Source of the DNA: Calothrix sp. PCC 7507
Lineage (GTDB): Bacteria; Cyanobacteriota; Cyanobacteriia; Cyanobacteriales; Nostocaceae
DNA: 64,000 bases
Direction: 5' to 3'
Assembly (NCBI RefSeq): GCF_000316575.1
Contig: NC_019682.1
Coordinates: 5,939,501-6,003,500, forward strand
The position numbers and the translations under genes were made by a program. Numbering within the stretch: the first letter of the stretch is position 1; each line of letters begins with the position of its first letter. This document shows positions 7,782-17,700 of this stretch, one piece after another. Under the pieces are notes generated by a model. The model saw only the letters and a list, made by a program, of their open reading frames with translations, was not told the origin of the DNA and made no database searches.

Positions 7782-7944
7782 TGGTAATCAAAAAGATATT
7801 GAAAAGAAAATTAACAATCTTGGGTTTATAAAAAAACTGCGTATTTTGTCCAAATCTTTTCTCAAGATAGCGGATTTCATGGAGGAAAATTTGGAGATAT
7901 TGATTACTATCGGAAAATTTAGGTGTTAACACTGGGGAGGGAAT

Positions 7945-9870
7945 ATGATAGGCAAGTTACTAGACCATCGTTACCAAATAATTAGAGTCCTGGCTACGGG
8001 AGGATTTGGTCAAACCTACATTGCCGAAGATACTAGACGGCCAGGAAACCCCACCTGCGTTGTTAAGCACCTCAAACCCGCCAGTTCTGACCCCAGAGTA
8101 TTCGAGACAGCCAAGCGTCTATTCCACAGTGAAGCCGAAACTTTAGAGCATTTGGGAAACCACAGTCAAATACCCAGGCTTTTGGCTTACTTTGACGAAA
8201 ACCAAGAATTCTACTTAGTGCAAGAATTTATTGAAGGCCAGACACTCGGTGAGGAGCTTTCCCCCGGTAAGCGTTGGAGTGAAAACCAAGTCATCCAACT
8301 GTTGCAAGAAGTACTAAGTATTTTAGAATTTGTGCATGGACAAGGTGTGATTCACCGTGACATCAAGCCAGATAATATCATCCGCCGCACTGCTGACAAT
8401 AAGTTAGTTTTAGTAGACTTTGGTGCTGTCAAACAACTGCGAAATCCAATGGTGACAGTTAGTGGACAGCCTACAGCCACAGTAGTCATTGGCACTCCGG
8501 GCTATATGCCTACAGAACAAGGACAAGGCAAACCCCGCCCCAATAGTGATATCTATTCCCTAGGAATCATTGCCATTCAGGCGCTAACAGGAGTAGCAGC
8601 AGCGCAACTGCAAGAAGACCAAGATACAGGTGAAATCATTTGGCAGCATTTAGTATCCGTCAACTCTCGGTTAGCAGCAGTATTAACCAAGATGGTGCGG
8701 TATCACTTCAAAGACCGCTACCAAAGCGCTGCAGAAGCACTGCAAGCATCTACAGAGGTGTTGAATCCTGTCTCGACAGTTTCTACGGGACAAAAATACT
8801 CGAAAATTTCCAGCTACAAACCAAGCCCCAGTTCAACTCAAGTATCTCGCCAGCAAACGATCGCCGTCGCACCAGTCAATCCAGTTGTTGCTAAACCTCC
8901 TGCACGTCAAGAGTCTAATAAATCTGATCCATTGCCTTTATTTGTTGGTTTATTATTAGCAGGTGGTGCGGCTGCGTTAGTTTCCAATGTTTATCCGAAT
9001 GTGAAAAATTTAGCAGCCAATTTAACTAGTGGCGATCTAGTCTTAGGAAATAAATGTTCAGCTGTTGTTTTAGGTAATTCCAATATCCGTTCTGAACCTA
9101 GTTCAGTTAATTCTGATAATGTTGTGCAAACGGTTGCCAATGACACTAAGTTTGAAGTAACTGGCAAACAAACAAAACGAGGTTGGATCGAAATTAAACG
9201 GAATTCGGGAAAATTGGCTTGGGCACACTCAGATGTGATTACTAATAAAGAACAATTAGATTCTTGCCTACAAGAAAAAGGCATTGCCATTAAGACAGTA
9301 GATGATAGTAGCTTGATTGCATCTCGACCCCAGCCCAAACTAAAACCAAAATCCAGCAATGTAGCGACTCCAACTGCTAAAAAATCAGAACCATTTACTT
9401 CAGAACCCTTTATTTCTAGTTCGGAAAAATCCCAGCCTGTTGATAACAGTAAAGATGTTTTAGAAAAAGCCAAACAGAAGTATGAATCGGGAGATTTGCC
9501 AGGAGCGATCGCCCTACTGAAATCTATTCCTGGAAACGCTGCTTCTGGTTTCAAAGAAACAACCATCATGATTGCTCAATGGCAACAAGATTGGGCTAAA
9601 GCAGACGCTCTATTTAATGAGATCAACACAGCAATTGATCGAGGTGAATGGGATAAAGTTTTAGCATATAGAGATAATCCCGAAAAGTTACCCAATATTA
9701 AATACTGGCAAAAGAAATTGGAGCCATTGTTTAAACAAGCGGCTGAAAACATAGCCAAACAGGCGCTTCCTCAAAAAGATAACCAAGATAATCAGAGTAA
9801 TCCTGACAAAGAACCACCTAATACTCCAGATAATGCCACTCCTGAAGAAAGTCCAGCAAAAAATTTATAA
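7945..9870 (+). CDS. Membrane-anchored Ser/Thr protein kinase with SH3-like domain
   Basis: A 641-residue Hanks-type kinase. The kinase domain spans about residues 8-270: Gly-rich loop GGFGQTY (19-25), the ATP Lys41 in CVVKHLK, catalytic HRDIKPDN (137-144), DFG at 158-160, and GTPGYMPTEQ as the P+1 region. A Ser/Pro-rich linker leads to one transmembrane helix (about 330-347). After it comes a bacterial SH3-like domain (about 370-440, NIRSEPSS start, GWIEIKRNSGKLAWAH core), then a charged helical and repeat-like tail that ends Pro/Asn/Asp-rich. The kinase would be cytoplasmic and the SH3 part periplasmic. All catalytic residues are present. The start ATG follows GGGGAGGGAAT. Confidence 0.93.
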   Translation: MIGKLLDHRYQIIRVLATGGFGQTYIAEDTRRPGNPTCVVKHLKPASSDPRVFETAKRLFHSEAETLEHLGNHSQIPRLLAYFDENQEFYLVQEFIEGQTLGEELSPGKRWSENQVIQLLQEVLSILEFVHGQGVIHRDIKPDNIIRRTADNKLVLVDFGAVKQLRNPMVTVSGQPTATVVIGTPGYMPTEQGQGKPRPNSDIYSLGIIAIQALTGVAAAQLQEDQDTGEIIWQHLVSVNSRLAAVLTKMVRYHFKDRYQSAAEALQASTEVLNPVSTVSTGQKYSKISSYKPSPSSTQVSRQQTIAVAPVNPVVAKPPARQESNKSDPLPLFVGLLLAGGAAALVSNVYPNVKNLAANLTSGDLVLGNKCSAVVLGNSNIRSEPSSVNSDNVVQTVANDTKFEVTGKQTKRGWIEIKRNSGKLAWAHSDVITNKEQLDSCLQEKGIAIKTVDDSSLIASRPQPKLKPKSSNVATPTAKKSEPFTSEPFISSSEKSQPVDNSKDVLEKAKQKYESGDLPGAIALLKSIPGNAASGFKETTIMIAQWQQDWAKADALFNEINTAIDRGEWDKVLAYRDNPEKLPNIKYWQKKLEPLFKQAAENIAKQALPQKDNQDNQSNPDKEPPNTPDNATPEESPAKNL

Positions 9871-9946
9871 GTTTTCCGTCAATTTTATGAAAAATGACTG
9901 TCTTGCATTCTCCTAATCAATTCGTTTACAATACGAGAGTTCACTT

Positions 9947-10201
9947 GTGACTTTCAGTGATAAGTTAATCAAAATGCCAATTAACTGGCGTGAACACGTT
10001 GTGAGTAGTTCAGATATCCTGCGAGGTAAGCCAAGGATTCAGGGAACGCGCATTCCAGTCAGCCTGATTTTGGGCTATTTAGCTACTGGTAAAACTCATG
10101 ATCAGATTCTTCAAGAGTTTCCAGATTTACAACAAGACCAGATATTGGCATGTCTCGATTATGCGCGTGATTTGGCAAATTTTGAGACGGTTGCATCGTG
10201 A
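9947..10201 (+). CDS. DUF433 antitoxin-like DNA-binding protein
   Basis: A small DUF433 protein. The core INWREHVVSSSDILRGKPRIQGTRIPVSLIL is the family signature (RGKPxIxGTRIPV), and the last third is helical. Two starts are possible. GTG at 9947 has GAGAG seven bases upstream (84 residues), whereas ATG at 9974 fits usual family lengths better (75 residues) but lacks a clear ribosome-binding site. The stop overlaps the GTG start of the next gene by two bases, so the two are translated together. DUF433 proteins are commonly the antitoxin partners of DUF5615 PIN-like toxins, which is what follows. Confidence 0.85.
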   Translation: MTFSDKLIKMPINWREHVVSSSDILRGKPRIQGTRIPVSLILGYLATGKTHDQILQEFPDLQQDQILACLDYARDLANFETVAS

Positions 10202-10566
10202 GCTTAACGTTTTTTATGGATCAATGCGTCCCGGCTTCCATTGGGAAGTTTTTGCAGGATAGCGGTTTTGATGTGTTGATTTTAAAAGACTACATTCCCA
10301 TCGAGTCTCCTGATGAAATTGTGATTGCCAAAGCCCAAGAATTGGGTGCAATTTTAGTTTCGCTAAATGGAGATTTTGCTGACATTGTGACCTATTCTCC
10401 TGCTAATTATCGAGGTATTATTTCGATCCAACTTCGGAATCATCCAGAAATCATTCCTCTATTGATGCAGAGGTTAGTTGATTATTTGTCTAACCACAGT
10501 GATATGGAATATTATCAAGGCAAGTTGTTCATCGTTGAAGTAAATAGAATTCGTATACGAGAGTAA
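10198..10566 (+). CDS. DUF5615 PIN-like toxin
   Basis: A 122-residue PIN-like protein. It starts with a conserved acidic strand (FFMDQCVP, Asp8), has SPDEIVIAKAQELGAILVSLNGDFAD in the middle with Asp and Glu residues suited to metal binding, and ends with a short helical and strand part (LFIVEVNRIRIRE). This is the DUF5615 pattern, a compact relative of PIN ribonucleases. The GTG start overlaps the stop of the DUF433 gene. Family knowledge places the pair as a type II toxin-antitoxin unit. RNase activity is expected from the fold but is not shown by sequence alone. Confidence 0.85.
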   Translation: MSLTFFMDQCVPASIGKFLQDSGFDVLILKDYIPIESPDEIVIAKAQELGAILVSLNGDFADIVTYSPANYRGIISIQLRNHPEIIPLLMQRLVDYLSNHSDMEYYQGKLFIVEVNRIRIRE

Positions 10567-10571
10567 CGTTA

Positions 10572-12188
10572 TTAATTGATTTTGACGCGGAAACTCACAG
10601 AGCCAGATTGTCCACTAGAGATATTCCCCAACTTCACAATCACCGTACCGTTAGGATTATTGCGATTCTCACAAACACCACTTTCAGGAACTTGTTCTAA
10701 GGATGTCAAAGGGGAGAAAAATCTTCCTTGATTCCCATCAACACCATTTCCAGTCACAGAAATACTATTATTTACATAAGCTGTTCCTGCCGGAATTAAG
10801 TCACAGACGTTGAGATTTTCCAGCGACTGACCAGCGCGGAAATAGATTGTATACTCTATTTCATCACCACTTACTAAAGGCTTCAATAGCTCATACTGAC
10901 CAAGGGGAGTTATTCCTATACTATTATCATTTTGATCATTGGGATCATCGATAAAAGCGTTGTATTGGATGCGCTGACCATTTGTTTTCAAAACTGCTGT
11001 AATTCGTTTGACTAATTGCAAACTAACTCCGTTAGAACTCGCATTACCAGCCGCAAAACCAAAGTCAACGTTGTTATCATCGGGTTCAGCTTCAGTTAAG
11101 TTTGCTGACAAAATAGTCTTGGTAGTTGGACTAAAGTTGTTAGGTTGAGTGACCTCAACGGTGTAGTTACCGAGTGGTAAACCGGTAAAGCTATAGTTAC
11201 CGTTGCTATTAGTGGTAGTAGTTGCAACTATCTGACCGTTGGCATTTTTAAGCGTCAGTTGGACATTGGGTAGACCTATATCTCCGGAGTTGGATAGGCT
11301 ATCGTTATTTTTATCGTTAAAGACAAAATCACCGATAGAACCTCCAAGCGATCGCCTGAAGCCAAAGTCAACATTCGTCAGCGATTGACTTGTTTGCAGA
11401 TTCACATCTATTCGCGGACTACCGGTGGTAATTTGCGGGAAGTTCACAGGAGGGTTGACTGTAACTCTGTAGTTACCATCTGGAAGGTTATTGAAATTAT
11501 AAATACCGTTGTTATTGGTTGTGGTTGTGCGAGTGGTGTCGTCACCATTACCCAATATGCCATCAGTCCCTGGAAGAGTTAGAGTCAGAACGACATTGGG
11601 AATTCCCGGTTCACCTCCATCTTGAACACCGTTACCATTGCGATCGCTAAACACTGTATCACCGATAGAACTACCACCTGTAGAAGTATTTGGACGGAAG
11701 CCAAAGTCAGCGTGTTCAAGGTTTTGACCAGATTCGAGATTGATCTGAAAAGGGTTAGTACGAGTAGTCAGAACCTTACCGTGAGGAACATCAGATCGCA
11801 CCTGATAAGTACCTGGTGACAGATCAGAAAAGCTATATTTCCCATGACTATCAGTCGTCGTAGTCTGCGTACTACCATCAGGAAGTGTCAAAGTGATATT
11901 GATGTGAGGAACTCCCGGTTCGTGATTGTCTTGAATACCGTTACCATTGTCATCCCGAAAAACAGTATCACCAATTGAACTTGTAGGGGCGCAAATAGTT
12001 TTGATTTTGCTAACTCCATTCGCAGTTTTAAAAGGTAATTTACCTCTATTGAAAGCTACTGGCTTTGTCCCAGATGGACAATCTGTAGCCAACACCTTTC
12101 TCCCTGATATAAATACTTGCGGTATGATAAACAACAGTGTCAAAAAAATGCTTTGAAAAGCTGGTAGATGCTGAAAAAAGGGTGTCAT
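10572..12188 (-). CDS. Secreted SdrD-type repeat protein
   Basis: A 538-residue exported protein. The N-terminus has a hydrophobic signal segment (about 12-28). After a short Cys-containing region come three SdrD_B/Cna_B-like beta-sandwich repeats, at about residues 70-165, 173-277 and 282-380. Each begins SIGDxVFxDxNxNG, includes a calcium-binding-type Asp/Asn loop and an E/DPGxPN segment, and ends FGF. The last 150 residues form a DUF11-like beta domain that includes GDEIEYTIYFRAGQSLENLNVCDLIP. Such domains act as stalks or adhesins at cell surfaces. It is the most downstream gene of the exported-protein cluster, 113 bases beyond the OmpA-type gene. No LPXTG sorting motif is present, as expected in a Gram-negative envelope. 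Confidence 0.85.
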   Translation of the reverse strand: MTPFFQHLPAFQSIFLTLLFIIPQVFISGRKVLATDCPSGTKPVAFNRGKLPFKTANGVSKIKTICAPTSSIGDTVFRDDNGNGIQDNHEPGVPHINITLTLPDGSTQTTTTDSHGKYSFSDLSPGTYQVRSDVPHGKVLTTRTNPFQINLESGQNLEHADFGFRPNTSTGGSSIGDTVFSDRNGNGVQDGGEPGIPNVVLTLTLPGTDGILGNGDDTTRTTTTNNNGIYNFNNLPDGNYRVTVNPPVNFPQITTGSPRIDVNLQTSQSLTNVDFGFRRSLGGSIGDFVFNDKNNDSLSNSGDIGLPNVQLTLKNANGQIVATTTTNSNGNYSFTGLPLGNYTVEVTQPNNFSPTTKTILSANLTEAEPDDNNVDFGFAAGNASSNGVSLQLVKRITAVLKTNGQRIQYNAFIDDPNDQNDNSIGITPLGQYELLKPLVSGDEIEYTIYFRAGQSLENLNVCDLIPAGTAYVNNSISVTGNGVDGNQGRFFSPLTSLEQVPESGVCENRNNPNGTVIVKLGNISSGQSGSVSFRVKIN

Positions 12189-12301
12189 GGCTTGTTTCCC
12201 ATACTAATTTGAATGAAAAAAGACATGCCGAAATCAGCCAGTAGTGCATTAGCAAAACAGGCTACAGTCATCAGTTAACAGTTATCAGGTTGAATTGTTT
12301 C

Positions 12302-14572
12302 TTACCTTCTACCTCGACTAGGTTCTATTTGTAAGTCTTGTTCTTGTCCTTCGATGATGATTTCAATACCTCTGATATCCTTGAAGATAATTTCAGCGCG
12401 GCGATCGCGTGCGTAATCTATGCGATCGCTACCATCACTCACACGCTGACTTTCACCCAAAGAGCGGATAGTCATCCGTTCTGGGGCAACACCTTGACGT
12501 AAAAGGTAATTTCTCGTAGCTAATGCCCGTCGTCTGCCCAATGCCAAGTTATAGTCATCACTAGCACGAGGGTCAGTGTGACCTTGAATTTCGATGACAA
12601 TGAAAGGATATTGCCGCAATACTTGCGCCACCCGATCAAGCACGATCGCACTAGCAGGACTAATGAAAGATTTATCTAGAGCAAAGTGAACATTGCGTGG
12701 TACTTGTAACCTTAATGGTGTCGGTGGTATTTCGATCTGGACAGGTGGTACTAGTGTTGGCGGTGGTACAGGTCGTGATGTACATTGAGGTACGATAATG
12801 GGGTTTGTGTTGGGAGATGGAGAGAGATTAGGGAGAGTGCCTTTAGCACCAATGATTGAGCCAAAAGCGGGTTCAGACGTGCCATATTTGGGATCAGTTG
12901 CGATCGCACTGACGACATCCCCCACCTGCAAATTCTCCACGGTAAAACTAAAATTCCCCTTCGCATCCACAGGTGCAGTCGCTAATGGTTGACTCAGCGC
13001 CCCATAACCTGATTCATAAAGTGCTTGCTTACCTTTTTGATAATCCCCCAGGCGATAAATTGTCACCTCGGAACCAGGATCAGCTTTACCCTGTAAAGTC
13101 ACCCCATTTCCACTTGGTACAAACTCCCGCGCCGTGAATTCTGGGGCATTAATCGCACCGTTACCAGTTTCTAGGCGGCGATTAGGAGAATTGCGTGGAG
13201 GATTCGGCCCATCTCCCCGTTGCCAGTCGCTGACATCCAAATTACCTTGAGTATTGAGGTCAATACTTAATCCCTCCAACGCTGCAAAGGTATTATTTTG
13301 AATAGTATTGCGTTGACTTTGCTGGAAAGCTGACACCACCACCCCAGGCCCAGTCTGATGCGTAATTTGATTACCAGTTACTTGATGGTTACTACCCGTC
13401 AGATAAACTGCAGCCCGCCGCAAACGTCTACCATTGTAGATAATGCGGTTATCTCGGATTTGCACATCACCTTCAGGTTTAAAGAGATACACACCAGCCC
13501 CATCATTGGCACAAATCAAATTGCCAGTAATTTGAGAATTGCCAACTATACCTTCTACACGCAAGGCGTCGGGCATCCCCGCAATCCCATTACCCACGAT
13601 GATGTTTTCCTGTACCAGCGTATTTTCACCTTTTACCGAAGTAATAATTGCACTGCCATCGTGGTAATAAATCCGGTTGCGGCGAATTTTTGCCCCTTGA
13701 GCGTTAAAAACATAAACCCCAAAAGCCGATGTTTGCGCTGGCATTTTTTCATCAATGGTTAGCCCTAACCAGTTGTTTTCAATGACAACATTTTTCGGTG
13801 GCACATCCTTTTGATTATTGTTAGGCGGCATACTATGGGCAATGACAATATCTCCAGGGGGTGTGGTGAGGGTTGTTGGTTTAGGAACACCATCGTAGAC
13901 TAGGAGATTGCCCAACTGTTGCTTAATCGGTTCAGCATTGAAACCATAGAGGTTTAAACCACGAATAGTTGTGCGATCGCTAACCACAGTCAAGCCGCGA
14001 ATTACCTCTTGGTTGGGTGCAGCAGTGATTGTCACCACAGGAACAGGAATCGCAATTTCCGCTGTGGCTGACTCAGACTCTTTATATCCAGGCTGAGTAG
14101 AACCATCTATCACTAATCCTGGACTGGCCAAAGCTGGTAGTTCTTTTTGTAAAAAGATAGTAGTTGCATTTGCAGGCAGATTAAACTCAATGCGAGAGCT
14201 AATATCAGTTAAAGGTTGCACCAGCGCTTTTTCTGCACTGCTGAGTTGTGCCACCGATAACGTACCATTCACCAGCTGAATAGCTTCCCGCAAAGTTAGC
14301 TGATCGTCGGGCTGTACAGCATCTTGGTTGCTGTTCACCACTACCCGCAAAGGTGAAGATGGGAGGATAGAGGGGAGTTGTGAAATTTTCTGCTTGTTGA
14401 TCTCCGCGACTGAATGCAACTGCATAGGTGTCTGACTAAACGCAACCTCAGATCCTAAGAGGCACAAGGTAAAAGGCAAAAAGTAAAAAATTGGATTTTG
14501 ATAACTTTTTAATTGTTTCGCTTTTTCCCCAAACTGAACATCACCTAGCCAACAAACTTGTAAATTAAACAT
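12302..14572 (-). CDS. Parallel beta-helix protein with C-terminal OmpA peptidoglycan-binding domain
   Basis: A 756-residue exported protein. A signal-like hydrophobic segment lies near residues 28-45 (IFYFLPFTLCLLGSEVAFS). The N-terminal two thirds contain a CSLREAI-like start (LTLREAIQLVNG) followed by right-handed beta-helix repeats rich in N, G and V (for example NVVIENNWLGL, IRRNRIYY, VTGNQITH). A short Ig-like segment then leads into a Pro-rich hinge. The last 120 residues are an OmpA-type domain: HFALDKSFI, VIEIQGHTDPRAS with the Asp, NLALGRRRALATRNYL with the Arg that grips diaminopimelate, and ESQRVSDG. The protein probably spans from peptidoglycan toward the surface. It sits between the barrel gene and the SdrD-repeat gene on the same strand. 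Confidence 0.87.
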   Translation of the reverse strand: MFNLQVCWLGDVQFGEKAKQLKSYQNPIFYFLPFTLCLLGSEVAFSQTPMQLHSVAEINKQKISQLPSILPSSPLRVVVNSNQDAVQPDDQLTLREAIQLVNGTLSVAQLSSAEKALVQPLTDISSRIEFNLPANATTIFLQKELPALASPGLVIDGSTQPGYKESESATAEIAIPVPVVTITAAPNQEVIRGLTVVSDRTTIRGLNLYGFNAEPIKQQLGNLLVYDGVPKPTTLTTPPGDIVIAHSMPPNNNQKDVPPKNVVIENNWLGLTIDEKMPAQTSAFGVYVFNAQGAKIRRNRIYYHDGSAIITSVKGENTLVQENIIVGNGIAGMPDALRVEGIVGNSQITGNLICANDGAGVYLFKPEGDVQIRDNRIIYNGRRLRRAAVYLTGSNHQVTGNQITHQTGPGVVVSAFQQSQRNTIQNNTFAALEGLSIDLNTQGNLDVSDWQRGDGPNPPRNSPNRRLETGNGAINAPEFTAREFVPSGNGVTLQGKADPGSEVTIYRLGDYQKGKQALYESGYGALSQPLATAPVDAKGNFSFTVENLQVGDVVSAIATDPKYGTSEPAFGSIIGAKGTLPNLSPSPNTNPIIVPQCTSRPVPPPTLVPPVQIEIPPTPLRLQVPRNVHFALDKSFISPASAIVLDRVAQVLRQYPFIVIEIQGHTDPRASDDYNLALGRRRALATRNYLLRQGVAPERMTIRSLGESQRVSDGSDRIDYARDRRAEIIFKDIRGIEIIIEGQEQDLQIEPSRGRR

Positions 14573-14733
14573 TACTCACTCCCATACACCTTTGAACCTG
14601 CATTTGTATACTACTTGAACGCTTGTGGCTTTCTGAAGTGGTTAACTAGTTAATGAAGAAGCTATGCAAAAACTTTATTAAAACATCATTTTTTTATGCC
14701 CTTTTTATGTTACTGAAACATTAGTTTCATCAC

Positions 14734-17700
14734 TCATGGATTGATCTGAGCCGATTTATCCCTATCTTTTAGTGATTGCACCAAAGACTCACGCTGCTGA
14801 GGGGGAGAAGGCTTCTGCAAACCAAAACCACCCAAAAGCTCATTCAACTTCAAAGAAATATTCAGATAAAAACCCCCAGCAGAACGATAACCAGAAAAAT
14901 CGCGGTCATCCACACCGCCAAAACCATAACCCAAACCCACCCGCAAATCCGGAGTCAAATAATAACCCCCCTCCAGCGCCAAACCCAACTCCTGATAATC
15001 AGTCCCCCCATTAGAAACCTGACCAATCCAGCGACCCTCAACAGCCAAATCAGTCCGATAACCCAACCTGTAAGTCGCCCGCAACTGCGCCAAATTCACC
15101 GACGCATCATATCTATCCCCAGCCAAAAAAGTCACCCCATTCCGCAGCGCATACTTACCATAAAACTCCCAGCGCCAAGAAGGAGCATAAATCGCCTCCG
15201 CCGAAAACACGCTTCCAGTGGCTGTCGCACCAGACAACTGCGCCTCCGGAATCGAATCAAAATTTTGCCGCCACTCATACTTCAACAGCGCATTCAACCT
15301 ATCATCATTCGGGTCACGATAAGCCAAACCAATCTTCAGATTCGCCGTATCCCCCAACTGCTGAAACCGCACCCCAGACACATCCAAACTACTCGTCGGC
15401 AAAAACACATTCGCCTCCCCCGCCTGTTGATAACGCACCAACGCCGTCAGCGCCCTAGACACCTTCCCCGCAGCCGAAGCCGTAATCACCAAATTATTCC
15501 CCTCATCCCCATCCCGATACTCAAACCTAGTACTCGCCTGAAAATTCGGATTATCCGTATACTCCAACCCCAAACTATAAACCGCACCCGAAAATAGCCC
15601 CAAAGTTGAAGCCGTTTGTCCCACCGCATAATACTGCCCAAACTGCGACCCCTGAGCCGTCCCATTAAAAATATTCTTAAACACATACTCATACCCCACA
15701 TTCACCCGCAAACCCGGCGCCACCGCCCAACGATGACTCAGTCCCACCGCCCCCTGACCCTGTAAACCATTAAACGCCGACAGCACCGCATAGCGACCAG
15801 TCAAACTCGTATCCTCCGACAACTTCCTGTCCAAAATCGTCTCCAACGTCGTCAGCGAATTCCCCGGCACCAAACTACTATCATCAAAAAACTGGTGCGC
15901 CAGGCGCAACTTCACACCCGGATAAGCCTGCCAATCCAAGCCCAAGGTCGTGCGATTCGGATACAACGGGTCACTCCCACCCAAATTCAACTCATTTTGC
16001 CCCTGAAACGTCAACGACTTGGTAATCGGCAACTTCAGCCGCGACACCAACTGTGACGCCTCCCCACTCAAACTATTACTCACACGGTCTGACCGCGCCC
16101 GATTCACATACTCCAAACTCACATCCGCTAGACCCAATTGCTGCAAAATCCCCGCCCGAAAAGTCTTGAGCGTATTATTCACCGTCTGTCCGGGACGGGT
16201 TTGGGGTTGGGGGTCAAATAAGTCAAAAAAGTCTGTCACCCCAGTCGCACTTGTGCCATAATTCTCTTCCTGGTCGTATGCTACACTCACACTCGTCGTC
16301 GGCGTCACCTTCGCCAATAACGACGCTCCATAACGAGTTTGTCCTGGGGCAAAACTGACTGTAGAATTATTGGCGAAATTTGGTTCGACTGCCCGATAGT
16401 AAGCTTGGGTGACCAGATTCCTCCCCAAATTGCCCACCGCTTCTAAGCGATATGCCGAACCGTTGACATTGAAGCCGTTGAGCAAACCACTATTCGACCG
16501 GGCATATTCCCCGACTATTTGACTGCCATTTCCTAAGGAAACGAGGAAGTCTGCACCAAATAACCGCCAATCTTGCGCGCCTTGGTCTTCTAAGAGGTAG
16601 GATGCACCCACAAAGGATTTACTAGCTAAATCGTTGGTGAGGTTGTATTGTAGTCTGCCGCCGTATAGTTGGGAATCTTGTCCACCTTCGTTTTGGTAGG
16701 TGACGACTATCCTTCTAGTTAAGGTGGCACCGAAGGGATTGAGTTCGGTGGCGAGGATGGGACGCCGAAATAAGAGTGTGCCCCGGTCGTAATCTATTTC
16801 GTAATCGCTACCACGAAATAATTGTTGTCTGGCGAGGACTGTGCCGGGACGGTTGATTTCTTCTGACTCTAAGTAGACGGTTTCACTCCCGGCGACTAAT
16901 AGTCTTTTGGAGAGGAAGTAGTTGCCGCTGACGCCGTTGGGGACGATGGTATCTCGTTGGAAACCTTCGATGTTGTTGGCGTAGAGTCCGGTGACTTGTA
17001 GTTGTCCGAAGTTGTAGTTGGCTTTGAAGCCGTGTAGCTGGCGGGCGGTGGCGGTATATAGTTGGGAGGTGCGGTTGAATTCTTTGGTGTCGTAGTCTCC
17101 CCACATCAGGTAATCTGGCTCGGCGCCGGGAACTTTTGAACTACGCTCGAACCGGGCATAGACGCTATCGATGGAGGGGGCTGTGGCTATGGAGGTGGAA
17201 CTGTCTCCGTAGACGGGATATTGTTGTTCGCAGAATTGCACGCCGCCAAATAGCCGATTTCGCTGTTCGCAATCTTGGTTGAGGGGGCGCTGGCTGTTGT
17301 ATGCGCCTGTGAATAACCAGTCGCCGACTTTGCCTGTGGCGAAGACTTGGGCGCTGAAGTCTACTTGTGTGCCGCCGAGTCGGTCGGGGTCTAGGTAGTC
17401 GCGGTAGCTTCCCCAGTAGTTTGTGCCCCGCGGTCCGATTCTCAGGTTGATGATGCCTGTGGTGAGTGAGGGACGGAGGTAGGTGGTGAATTCGATTTGG
17501 GTGTAGGCTTCTATGGGGTTCTCACTCAATTTGTCCCTGAGTGAGGTGTCTGTGGATTGGGGGAATGCTTCGTTGATGGGTGTGATGTTTTGCTCTAGGG
17601 CTGCCCGGATGCGTACTTGTTGGGGTTTGATGTCTGATTGGAGTGTGGCGCTGAATTCGCCGCCTTTGACGAGGATTTGAAAGCCGCCTTGGTCTTTGTT

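Noticed and set aside
14776-15597. Plus-strand frame of 273 residues rich in Arg, Pro, Gln and Ile
   Set aside because: It lies wholly antisense to the beta-barrel gene and is produced by the strong C/A-rich bias of the plus strand there; no domain is recognisable.
16200-16700. Possible replication origin at the skew switch
   Set aside because: No dnaA, dnaN or DnaA-box cluster is nearby, and the switch lies inside one reading frame; a local compositional effect is more likely.
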